Positions 1 through 5,853 of a DNA stretch of 5,858 nucleotides are shown piece after piece. Where the stretch lies: the NCBI GenBank assembly GCA_945492685.1, contig CALYUZ010000064.1, forward strand, positions 1 to 5,858. Reading direction: 5' to 3'. The notes beneath the pieces were generated by a model. The model made no database searches, was not told where the DNA came from, and was given only the letters and a program-made list of their open reading frames with translations. Origin of the DNA: an uncultured Methanomassiliicoccaceae archaeon. GTDB lineage: Archaea > Thermoplasmatota > Thermoplasmata > Methanomassiliicoccales > Methanomethylophilaceae. A program made the translations under genes and the position numbers. The first letter of the stretch is position 1, and every line of letters begins with the position of its first letter.

Positions 1-19
1 GTTTGAGCGATGCGGTTTC

Positions 20-28
20 TTATATAAA
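20..28 (+). promoter_or_regulatory. TATA box, promoter of the DUF89-nucleotidyltransferase operon
   Basis: The AT-rich run TTATATAAA is a good match to an archaeal TATA box. Transcription would be expected to start roughly 25 nt downstream, near positions 48-53, giving a leader of about 40 nt before the ATG at 92. A weak Shine-Dalgarno-like GGTG (83-86) lies 5 nt before that ATG. A second TATA-like string (TTATAAAT, 74-81) is too close to the start codon to serve the full-length gene. The transcription start is inferred from spacing only. Confidence 0.6.
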
Positions 29-91
29 AAGACACAGTATCCCTTCTTTATTAGTGTTCGGGCCCAGTTCCCGTTATAAATCGGTGCTCAG

Positions 92-976
92 ATGAAGATA
101 GAAGCGGACTGTATACCGTGCCTGATGAAGCGTGTTCTCTTCCAGTCTAGGCTGGTCGACGGAACGGATGATTACCATACAGTGGAGTCGTCTTTGAAGA
201 CCTTCGCCTCGGAGATCGGGGCTGAGAGAAAATCGGTCGATGTGGCGACGGAGGTCCACAGAACCTGCTACTCCTGTCTCGGAAGCAGGGATCCGTATCA
301 TGATCTGAAGGTGGAGGCTGATTCGGTCGCCGAGAGGTTCATGCCGATCGCACAGGCCATGGTCGATTCATCGGATGACAAGCTCAGGGCCGCCCTGATG
401 GTCTCGGTGGTGGGGAACATAATGGATTTCGGATCCGGAATCGCGATCGACGATCCTTCGGAGTTCGAGCATATGTTCGACGATCTAGTGGCCCAGGGCA
501 TAGGATGCGACGATTCCGATGTCATCGAGGAATGTCTCCGCAGGGATGGGGGTGTCGTCTACATCTTCGATAACTGCGGTGAGTCCCAGCTCGACCGCAT
601 CCTGATCAGGTACCTTCGTTCCAGGGGGAAGAGGGTCGTCGGGGTGGTTCGCGGTGAACCAATTCTCAACGATGTGACGACGGAGGATGCGGTCAGGACC
701 GGTCTCGATGGAGACCTCGATGCACTGATGACCACAGGGAAGTATTACGTAGGTATCGATTGGCCCGATGTCCCGGACGATCTGAGGAAGGAGATTGCAG
801 GGGCATGTCTGGTCATAGCCAAGGGTATGGCCAATTACGAATCGCTTTCAGATGAGGACCTGGGTGTTCCGGTCGCCCATGTGCTCCGTTCCAAATGCAG
901 GCCGGTATCGGAATCCCTGGGCGTCCCGATGGGTATAAACGTCGTCAGGGTCAGGAACTTCACAGGAGGATGTTGA
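92..976 (+). CDS. DUF89/ARMT1-like metal-dependent phosphatase
   Basis: This 294-residue protein has the usual length of stand-alone archaeal DUF89 proteins, a family known as metal-dependent damage-control phosphatases acting on phosphorylated metabolites. Visible family marks are CIPC at residues 7-10, a second CxxC (CYSC, 59-62), GNIMDF (108-113), the DN pair in FDNCGE (D160, N161), LNDVTTED (192-199, with D199 a likely third metal ligand) and AKGMANYE (243-250). D160, N161 and D199 probably hold the catalytic metal; the four N-terminal cysteines could bind another metal or form disulfides. The ATG at 92 is kept because the next in-frame ATG (125) would remove the conserved first CxxC. There is no signal peptide or membrane segment, so it is probably cytoplasmic. 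It is the first gene of an operon, 1 nt ahead of a sugar nucleotidyltransferase, which hints at a sugar phosphate substrate. The family call is secure; the substrate is unknown. Confidence 0.9.
   Translation: MKIEADCIPCLMKRVLFQSRLVDGTDDYHTVESSLKTFASEIGAERKSVDVATEVHRTCYSCLGSRDPYHDLKVEADSVAERFMPIAQAMVDSSDDKLRAALMVSVVGNIMDFGSGIAIDDPSEFEHMFDDLVAQGIGCDDSDVIEECLRRDGGVVYIFDNCGESQLDRILIRYLRSRGKRVVGVVRGEPILNDVTTEDAVRTGLDGDLDALMTTGKYYVGIDWPDVPDDLRKEIAGACLVIAKGMANYESLSDEDLGVPVAHVLRSKCRPVSESLGVPMGINVVRVRNFTGGC
964..970 (+). promoter_or_regulatory. Ribosome binding site of the nucleotidyltransferase gene
   Basis: AGGAGGA lies inside the last codons of the DUF89 gene and 7 nt before the ATG at 978. It is a strong Shine-Dalgarno site. 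It fixes the start of the second gene and supports translation of both genes from one mRNA. Confidence 0.8.
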
Positions 977-977
977 T

Positions 978-1994
978 ATGAAGGTTCGTCAGGCAGTCGT
1001 GATGGTCGGTGGAAAGGGTACTAGGCTCATGCCGCTCACGGAGACCAAACCCAAGCCGATCCTCTCGGTCGTGGACAAGCCCTGCATCTGGTATCTCATC
1101 AGGTCCCTGGCACGTGCCGGTATCGAGGAGGTCATCCTGGCATGCGGATACAAGCCCGGGATGATGGAGGAGCTCGGCGACGGAAGCGATCTGGGGATAA
1201 GGATCCGCTACGCCTATGAGGATGAGCCGATGGGTACCGCGGGTGCGATGAAGCTCCTGGAGGACCAGTTGGATGACACCTTCGTCGCCTCGAACGGCGA
1301 TGTCTTCGCCGACATCGATGTGGCGGAGGAGATCGGGGTCCACCAGGATACCGATGCGAAGATCACCATCGCGCTCACCCCTGTGGACAACCCCTGCGAG
1401 TTCGGAATCGCACGTGTCGATGCATCGGGCAGGATATCCGAGTTCAAGGAGAAGCCCAAGCCGGAGGAGGTCTTCTCCAATCTCATCAATGCGGGGGTCT
1501 ACGTTCTGCAGAAGGAGGTGCTGTCCCGTGTCCCGCCGAATCAGTTCTTCGATTTCTCCAAGGATCTCGTTCCGATCATCCTGTCCGAGGGTGGGCGTGT
1601 CCAGGGATACAGTCTGAGCGGGATCTGGATGGACGTCGGTCGTCCCTACGATCTTCTCGGAGCCAACCTGGCCATGGCCAAGCGCGAACACATCCGCGAC
1701 CATAGGGCGGAGGATGCATGTATCCGCGGAGACTTCTACATGGGTCCCGGATCCAAGGTGGCGAACTCGGAACTGATCTCCTCTGTGGTACTGGCGGGAT
1801 CGAAGGTCGAGAACTCCCGTCTGGAGCGTGCGCTCGTCATGAGGAACTGCAAGGTCGACGGTGCCAGGATCATAAACTCCATCCTGGGTGATGGATGCAT
1901 CGTGAAACACGGCGCGGAGGTCCTGAACGCCGTCCTCGCGGACAACACGGTGGTGGAGTCCGGACAGAGGATCGACGAGGGCAGAAGGGTCTGA
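978..1994 (+). CDS. Sugar-1-phosphate nucleotidyltransferase (NDP-sugar pyrophosphorylase)
   Basis: This 338-residue cytoplasmic enzyme would join a sugar 1-phosphate and an NTP to give an NDP-sugar and pyrophosphate. The N-terminal Rossmann-like domain (about 1-230) carries the signature GGKGTRLMPLTETKPKP (11-27) for NTP and phosphate binding, MGTAGA (85-90), the metal-binding NGD (106-108), FKEKP (156-160), NAG (171-173) and WMDVG (217-221, D219 a probable second metal ligand). From about 242 to 330 the protein is made of short V/I-rich hexapeptide-like turns, typical of a left-handed beta-helix; here this domain is short, without an obvious acetyltransferase active site. The start is set by a strong ribosome binding site, 1 nt after the DUF89 stop. 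The sequence does not separate mannose-1-phosphate guanylyltransferase from glucose-1-phosphate uridylyl- or thymidylyltransferase; I lean slightly to the GDP-mannose type. Its NDP-sugar could feed the glycosyltransferases encoded on the other strand. Confidence 0.9.
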   Translation: MKVRQAVVMVGGKGTRLMPLTETKPKPILSVVDKPCIWYLIRSLARAGIEEVILACGYKPGMMEELGDGSDLGIRIRYAYEDEPMGTAGAMKLLEDQLDDTFVASNGDVFADIDVAEEIGVHQDTDAKITIALTPVDNPCEFGIARVDASGRISEFKEKPKPEEVFSNLINAGVYVLQKEVLSRVPPNQFFDFSKDLVPIILSEGGRVQGYSLSGIWMDVGRPYDLLGANLAMAKREHIRDHRAEDACIRGDFYMGPGSKVANSELISSVVLAGSKVENSRLERALVMRNCKVDGARIINSILGDGCIVKHGAEVLNAVLADNTVVESGQRIDEGRRV

Positions 1995-2882
1995 TCACAG
2001 CTTCTTGGTGGTCGCCACCTGATCCCAGATGTTCATGTCCGCATCGCCGGAGTCGATGTGCTCCTCGGCGGTCTTGCGGGCCTTCATCTCCAATCTGACG
2101 GCGTACAGAAGCTTGAACGGGTGGAATCCGAGGTCCTTGACCGTGCCGATGACGGCCTTCATGAGGTACTTCTTGTTCCATGAGGGGATGTCGTAGTCGA
2201 ACTTCCTCTTCATGTTGACCTCACCTATGTTCACCCTGATCCTCTGTTTGAGGAAGTCCTCCTCGGTCTCCGGACCGCGGTTGAGGACGATCGCATCGGG
2301 TGCATAGATGCAGTCGTAGCCGGCGTTCTCCAGGTTCATCCTGATGATATCCTCGTCCGACTGCTGGTCGGTCGGGAGGCGGGTGCCGATGTCGCGGAAT
2401 GCCACCAACTCTCCGATCTTGGGATAGACTAGTGCGAGGTGATGGTGCATCGTCCAAAGGACATGGGTGGCGAATCCCACCTTGTCCTTTTTGTCGTTGG
2501 TCGGAACAGGGTGACCTCCGACCATGCCGACCTTCTCGTTGAAGAATGGGGATACCAAGCTGTACAGGGAGTTCTCGTTGCCGAAGATGTTGTCCGCATT
2601 GAGCATGACGACGACATCGCAGGTCTTGTTGTCCAGGTAGCAGTTGATGGCGGAGTTCTTCCCCTCCCTTTTCTCCTGGCGTATGAGAGTGATGTTTCCG
2701 TACTCTTCGGCCAGTCTTCTGACGATGTCATCGGTCCCGTCGGTGCTCCCGCTGGAGACCACTATGACCTCTTCCACGTTGATGTCCTTCGTCTTCTGGT
2801 CGTATATCGAGCGTATGGACCTCTCGATGTTCTGGGCCTCGTTGTAGGCGCAGATTCCGATTGTGATATCCAATGCGGTCAC
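1995..2882 (-). CDS. Family 2 glycosyltransferase (GT2, GT-A fold)
   Basis: This 295-residue protein would transfer a sugar from a nucleotide donor with inversion. The N-terminal GT-A domain shows ICAYNEAQNIE (10-20), VVSSGSTDGT (41-50), REGKNSAIN (72-80), a DxD-position motif NADN (95-98), SDED (175-178, with the likely catalytic acidic residue) and the QxxR-like KQRIRVNIGE (212-221). No clear membrane span is visible, although residues 241-262 are somewhat hydrophobic, so a peripheral membrane position is likely. The start is GTG, forced by an in-frame TAG two codons upstream with no other start between. There is no good Shine-Dalgarno site, but a TATA box lies about 35 nt upstream, so the mRNA probably has a very short leader. 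The gene sits 57 nt after the second GT4 gene and ends directly against the nucleotidyltransferase stop. Donor and acceptor are unknown. Confidence 0.88.
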   Translation of the reverse strand: MTALDITIGICAYNEAQNIERSIRSIYDQKTKDINVEEVIVVSSGSTDGTDDIVRRLAEEYGNITLIRQEKREGKNSAINCYLDNKTCDVVVMLNADNIFGNENSLYSLVSPFFNEKVGMVGGHPVPTNDKKDKVGFATHVLWTMHHHLALVYPKIGELVAFRDIGTRLPTDQQSDEDIIRMNLENAGYDCIYAPDAIVLNRGPETEEDFLKQRIRVNIGEVNMKRKFDYDIPSWNKKYLMKAVIGTVKDLGFHPFKLLYAVRLEMKARKTAEEHIDSGDADMNIWDQVATTKKL

Positions 2883-2913
2883 GGTCTATCCCTGGTCGAC
2901 GATTGCCCTCGGT

Positions 2914-2921
2914 GTATAAAG
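2914..2921 (-). promoter_or_regulatory. TATA box of the GT2 glycosyltransferase gene
   Basis: On the - strand this reads CTTTATAC, inside the 57-nt gap between the second GT4 gene and the GT2 gene. Its centre is about 35 nt before the GTG start, which predicts a transcript beginning around 2891 with a leader of about 9 nt. The similar element CTTTATCA precedes the first GT4 gene. Its position suggests the GT2 gene has its own promoter in addition to any read-through from the upstream operon. Confidence 0.5.
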
Positions 2922-2939
2922 CAGGACAGGTTACGGCCC

Positions 2940-4022
2940 TTAGGCTGTACGGTCACGGTTTCCCAGGAGTATCGACTCATATGTGTCGATGAAGCGGTCC
3001 CAGGAATAGTACTCGGCCCTTGCACGTGCCTTTGCTCCGAGATCCCTCCTGAGATCCGCGTCATCCAGCAGACGGTTCATTGCATCCGCGAGCGCCTTCG
3101 GGTTCGCAGGGTCCACCGTGATGGCGCCGTCCCCCACGGTCTCCGGGAGTCCGTTCACGTTTGTGCATACGAGAGGTCTTCCGTGCGACATGAGCTCCAC
3201 AGCCGCCAATCCGAATGATTCGAACAGGGATGGCATGACGAAGAACTTGCAGGACCCCATGAGTCTCGCTTTCTCCTCCTCGGAGACGTATCCGCGGAGT
3301 TCCACCCGGCCTTCCAACCCTAGTTTCCTCACCTGTTTCTCCAGGTTCTTGGATTCGGGTCCTTTGCCGCACACGATGAGTCTGCAATCCACGTCCCTCA
3401 TCGCTTCGACCATGTACTTCAGACCCTTGGTCTTGACCTGGCGTCCCAGGGACAGTATGAAATCCCCCTCCTCCATCGGTTCGAGGGGTCCGCATGTGAA
3501 TCCCGTGGGGATGGTGGTCGTCATATCCTCGGGTATTCCGCGACGCGTCAGGTCGTTCCTGACATAGTCGCTGACGCAGACTATATGATTGAAGGTCATC
3601 AGGGTCTTCCTGAACGAGTTGTCGTTCATCTCGGAGAATCTCGCCTGTATCCCGGTCCCCTCTCCCCACATGTTGTGATATGTGAAGATCTTGTATCCGT
3701 CGTATTTCGCCAGATCTCTGTTGTATGACGGTGCCCAGCGGTAGTTGTAGTTCACCGCATCGGCATCCAGGCTCTGAAGTGCTTCGAGCACTCCCTCGGA
3801 CGAGATGTACGGGGGGTTGTAGATGTTGAGGAGTTTGGATTTCAATCTGAGGATCCTGTACCCTTCGGGGGTCCTCTCCTCCTCGGGTGTGTCCGGGAGT
3901 CTGCCAGTCAAGATGGTGACATCATGTCCCTTTTCGGCGAGGAGTCTTGCCGTGTCATGCATCCTGTTCTCGATACCGCCCTTGAACGGGTAGAAATACG
4001 GGTTAACATCGACGAACTTCAT
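2940..4022 (-). CDS. Family 4 glycosyltransferase (GT4, GT-B fold)
   Basis: This 360-residue retaining glycosyltransferase has two Rossmann-like domains. The N-terminal acceptor domain (about 1-175) begins with the glycine loop FKGGIENR (13-20) and a typical AEKGHDVTILTG stretch (29-40). The C-terminal donor domain (about 185-345) has SLGRQVKTKG (191-200), the VCGKGPE loop (217-223) and the EX7E motif E268-SFGLAAV-E276, which contacts the nucleotide-sugar. There are no signal peptide or membrane spans, so it should work at the cytoplasmic face. The ATG at 4022 lies 1 nt after the stop of the membrane protein gene and has a GGAGG site 6 nt upstream, so it is co-transcribed and probably translationally coupled. 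Length is normal for the family. The GT4 call is firm, but which sugar is added to what cannot be told. Confidence 0.9.
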   Translation of the reverse strand: MKFVDVNPYFYPFKGGIENRMHDTARLLAEKGHDVTILTGRLPDTPEEERTPEGYRILRLKSKLLNIYNPPYISSEGVLEALQSLDADAVNYNYRWAPSYNRDLAKYDGYKIFTYHNMWGEGTGIQARFSEMNDNSFRKTLMTFNHIVCVSDYVRNDLTRRGIPEDMTTTIPTGFTCGPLEPMEEGDFILSLGRQVKTKGLKYMVEAMRDVDCRLIVCGKGPESKNLEKQVRKLGLEGRVELRGYVSEEEKARLMGSCKFFVMPSLFESFGLAAVELMSHGRPLVCTNVNGLPETVGDGAITVDPANPKALADAMNRLLDDADLRRDLGAKARARAEYYSWDRFIDTYESILLGNRDRTA

Positions 4023-4023
4023 C

Positions 4024-4605
4024 TCATCCCTCCAATCCGGATCTCTTCTTCTTGACGTAAGATGCGATGAAGCTCACCACTATCACCGCTATTATGAACA
4101 CCAACATGACCTGCTGCGCCATCCTTCCCGTGAAGAACGTGTAGAAGAATCCGCTCGCCAGGAGGATCGCACCGTATTTCAGGATGCATCCGGTGACGAT
4201 GTAGAACACGCACTTCTTCGGGTCCCAGGATTCGATGAGTGCTATGAACGCACCTGCGAACGGGATCATCGGTGCGATCCTGTTCATCAACAGGGCCTTC
4301 TCATCGCTGACTATCAGGAAGTTGACGTACTTGTCCGCGATCTTGGATATCCTCTTGGGAACACGGATGTGCTTCACGACATAGTACAGTGAGAATATAC
4401 CGATCAATTCCCCTATTATGGCCGCGAGAAGCAGCTCCCCTCCGAAGAGGACAGTGGGTTGTCTGTCGAATCCCATGATGAAGAACACCTCGGGGAGGGT
4501 TGGGATCAGTATCGCATCCAAAAGGAAGAGCAGACAGATGCAGAGCAGGACCCATTCGGGTCCGAGTCCGTCGAAGAGACTGAACAGCCAATCGCCGAAG
4601 CTCAC
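4024..4605 (-). CDS. Small multi-pass membrane protein, VTT/DedA-like
   Basis: This 193-residue protein is highly hydrophobic, with likely membrane segments near 18-36, 51-76, 104-124 (possibly re-entrant), 131-154 and 162-184, then a positive tail KKKR (185-188) that suggests a cytoplasmic C-terminus. An acidic Pro-Glu (P38-E39), E57 and E66, and the loop NRIAPMIPFAG (108-118) resemble the VTT/DedA (SNARE-associated) fold. R109 is present, but the second arginine of the classical DedA loop is replaced by P115, closer to TVP38-type members. DedA-family proteins are linked to lipid-carrier or phospholipid transport. The start is taken as GTG at 4605: it overlaps the upstream stop as GTGA and has GGAGG 7 nt before it. 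Longer in-frame versions reaching back to 4767 would overlap the GT4 gene and add a charged, unlike N-terminus. Lying between two GT4 genes, it may move a glycolipid or lipid carrier; this is inference. Confidence 0.6.
   Translation of the reverse strand: MSFGDWLFSLFDGLGPEWVLLCICLLFLLDAILIPTLPEVFFIMGFDRQPTVLFGGELLLAAIIGELIGIFSLYYVVKHIRVPKRISKIADKYVNFLIVSDEKALLMNRIAPMIPFAGAFIALIESWDPKKCVFYIVTGCILKYGAILLASGFFYTFFTGRMAQQVMLVFIIAVIVVSFIASYVKKKRSGLEG
4029..4033 (-). promoter_or_regulatory. Ribosome binding site of the second GT4 gene
   Basis: On the - strand this is GGAGG, spaced 6 nt from the ATG at 4022 and located in the last codons of the membrane protein gene. It confirms the start and supports translational coupling. 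Confidence 0.75.
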
Positions 4606-5747
4606 CTCTTCCCCTCCGTGCGCCTGCGTCTGGTCTCGATGGCAAGTTCGTACGCTTTCACGTATCTCTCGATGGATTTCGCCCTGGAGTTCTCCATGGC
4701 CGTCTCGAAGGATGCCTTCCTCACATCCTCGGGGGCGTCCAGACATCTCCTTATGGCCTCCACGCATCCCTCGTCATCATCGAATAGATATCCGTTCACG
4801 CCATCCTGTACGATCTCAGCGAATGCACGACCGTTCCTGCATGCGACCGGTTTCCCGGTGGCCATCGCCTCCAGGATGGTGAGCCCCTGTGTCTCGAACT
4901 TCGATGCGGATATCACCATGTCGCCCATGTTATAGAATCTCGGAAGGTCCTCATCGGACACGAATCCCGTGAATGTTATCCTGTCGTTCAGTCCGAGGTC
5001 GTTCACGAGTTTTTCCAGATCCTCTTTTGCAGGGCCCTTTCCGACTATGAGCAGGTGTGCATCCACGTGCTGCATCGCCCTGATGACCATGTCGATATCC
5101 TTTTCATAGGACACGCGGCCCACATGGACTATCACCCTCTTCCCTTCCAGGCCGTATTTGGAGATCAGGTCATCATAGGGGAGTCCCGGATGGAAGACAT
5201 CCGTTTTCGCGCCGGTGGGAACGGTTACCAGGTTCCTGCATTCGGCCCCATGTCCCTTGATCTCCTCTCCGATGCATGCGGTGGGGGTCACGACCACATC
5301 CATCCTCTTGAGAATCTGCCTGAGGTAGATCCACACGAGCCTGTTCATCGTCTCCGGAGGGAGTTTGATAGGGGAGTAGTACTGGGCAGCGTCGTCCACC
5401 ATGGTGTGGAACGTCATCACCGTCGGGATCCCCAGTGTGTGTCCGCAGATCAGTCCGCGGATGGCCATTGTGGCCACCCCATGGATGTGGATGATGTCCG
5501 GGTCGATCTCCTTCAGCATTTCGATCTTGTTGGTGGGGAAGATGGGGACATAGTAGCCGTCGTACGACTTGAACTTGACAGCCTTGAAGTAGTAAACTCC
5601 TTCCTGGCGCTTCTCCTTCTCGGGCTCGGGCGCGATGATGAAGACCTCGTGTCCCAACTCTTCCAGGGATTCCTTGATCGTGCATATGGAAGTCACGACC
5701 CCATCCCTGGTGGGGAAGTAACTGTCCGTCATCATCGCTATCCTCAT
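4602..5747 (-). CDS. Family 4 glycosyltransferase, diacylglycerol glucosyltransferase-like
   Basis: This 381-residue GT-B enzyme has an N-terminal acceptor domain starting MRIAMMTDSYFPTRDGVVTS (1-20), with IIHIHG (85-90) and TFHTMVDD (112-119), and a C-terminal donor domain with HVGRVSYEKD (208-217), IVGKGP (234-239) and the EX7E motif E285-TQGLTIL-E293. The DSYFP...G start, the HIHG and FHTM stretches and FETQGL resemble bacterial and mycoplasmal glucosyl-diacylglycerol synthases, so a lipid acceptor is plausible; archaea would use an archaeol-type or polyprenyl lipid. The ATG at 5747 is chosen because the family motif begins there and no Shine-Dalgarno site is seen, while a TATA box lies about 31 nt upstream, giving a nearly leaderless mRNA. 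A GTG at 5804 would add 19 residues unlike the family and run across that TATA box. The gene heads a three-gene operon and overlaps the membrane protein gene by 4 nt. The family is firm; the acceptor is inference. Confidence 0.9.
   Translation of the reverse strand: MRIAMMTDSYFPTRDGVVTSICTIKESLEELGHEVFIIAPEPEKEKRQEGVYYFKAVKFKSYDGYYVPIFPTNKIEMLKEIDPDIIHIHGVATMAIRGLICGHTLGIPTVMTFHTMVDDAAQYYSPIKLPPETMNRLVWIYLRQILKRMDVVVTPTACIGEEIKGHGAECRNLVTVPTGAKTDVFHPGLPYDDLISKYGLEGKRVIVHVGRVSYEKDIDMVIRAMQHVDAHLLIVGKGPAKEDLEKLVNDLGLNDRITFTGFVSDEDLPRFYNMGDMVISASKFETQGLTILEAMATGKPVACRNGRAFAEIVQDGVNGYLFDDDEGCVEAIRRCLDAPEDVRKASFETAMENSRAKSIERYVKAYELAIETRRRRTEGKR
4613..4617 (-). promoter_or_regulatory. Ribosome binding site that decides the membrane protein start
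   Basis: On the - strand this is GGAGG, within the final codons of the first GT4 gene and 7 nt before the GTG at 4605. It favours this GTG over more distant upstream starts in the same frame. Confidence 0.75.
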
Positions 5748-5773
5748 GTGAACGCGGTCGCATCGTGCTCGAT

Positions 5774-5781
5774 GATAAAGA
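5774..5781 (-). promoter_or_regulatory. TATA box of the GT4-membrane protein-GT4 operon
   Basis: On the - strand this reads CTTTATCA. Its centre is about 31 nt before the ATG at 5747, predicting transcription from about 5752 and a leader of only a few nucleotides, which fits the missing Shine-Dalgarno site. An imperfect dyad (5790-5809) lies just upstream of it. Confidence 0.5.
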
Positions 5782-5789
5782 TTGTTGCT

Positions 5790-5809
5790 CGGATACGACG
5801 TCACATCCG
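5790..5809. promoter_or_regulatory. Imperfect 20-bp dyad upstream of the operon promoter, possible operator
   Basis: The arms CGGAT (5790-5794) and ATCCG (5805-5809) are inverted repeats around a central palindrome GACGTC (5797-5802). Eight of ten base pairs are symmetric. It ends about 8 bp upstream of the TATA box, a place where archaeal activators or repressors often bind. Dyads of this quality also occur by chance, so this is a candidate only. Confidence 0.3.
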
Positions 5810-5844
5810 TTGTTCATGCATTTTGTATGTTTTTGGATGGATTG

Positions 5845-5853
5845 GATATAATT
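5845..5853. promoter_or_regulatory. TATA-like AT-rich element at the right edge
   Basis: GATATAATT on the + strand is TATA-like in both orientations. Read on the - strand it could start a longer transcript near 5820 for the GT4 operon. Read on the + strand it could serve a divergent gene beyond the window. The surrounding 5811-5858 stretch is notably AT-rich and holds no recognisable gene. Confidence 0.3.

Noticed and set aside
59..73. Small hairpin CGGG/CCCG in the DUF89 leader
   Set aside because: A 4-bp stem with a 7-nt loop is too weak to support a regulatory RNA or riboswitch call.
74..81. Second TATA-like string upstream of the DUF89 gene
   Set aside because: It is only about 15 nt from the ATG at 92, so transcription from it would begin inside the gene and lose the first conserved CxxC.
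960..1910. Long open frame on the - strand (316 codons) opposite the nucleotidyltransferase gene
   Set aside because: It lies wholly antisense to a gene with clear catalytic motifs, its translation is of low-complexity composition with no recognisable domain, and it has no ribosome binding site. It is explained by the codon bias of the real gene.
1932..1943. GTCC/GGAC hairpin near the end of the nucleotidyltransferase gene as a terminator
   Set aside because: The stem is only 4 bp, lies inside the coding region and is not followed by a T-run.
2439..3218. Open frame of 259 codons on the + strand across the GT2/GT4 junction
   Set aside because: It is antisense to two glycosyltransferase genes and the intergenic promoter, and shows no family motif.
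4606..4767. N-terminal extension of the membrane protein
   Set aside because: The extension would overlap the GT4 coding end by about 160 nt, is charged and unlike a membrane protein start, and the GTG at 4605 has a well-placed GGAGG.
5748..5804. 19-residue N-terminal extension of the first GT4 gene from a GTG at 5804
   Set aside because: The family start motif begins at the ATG at 5747, and the extension would span the likely TATA box.
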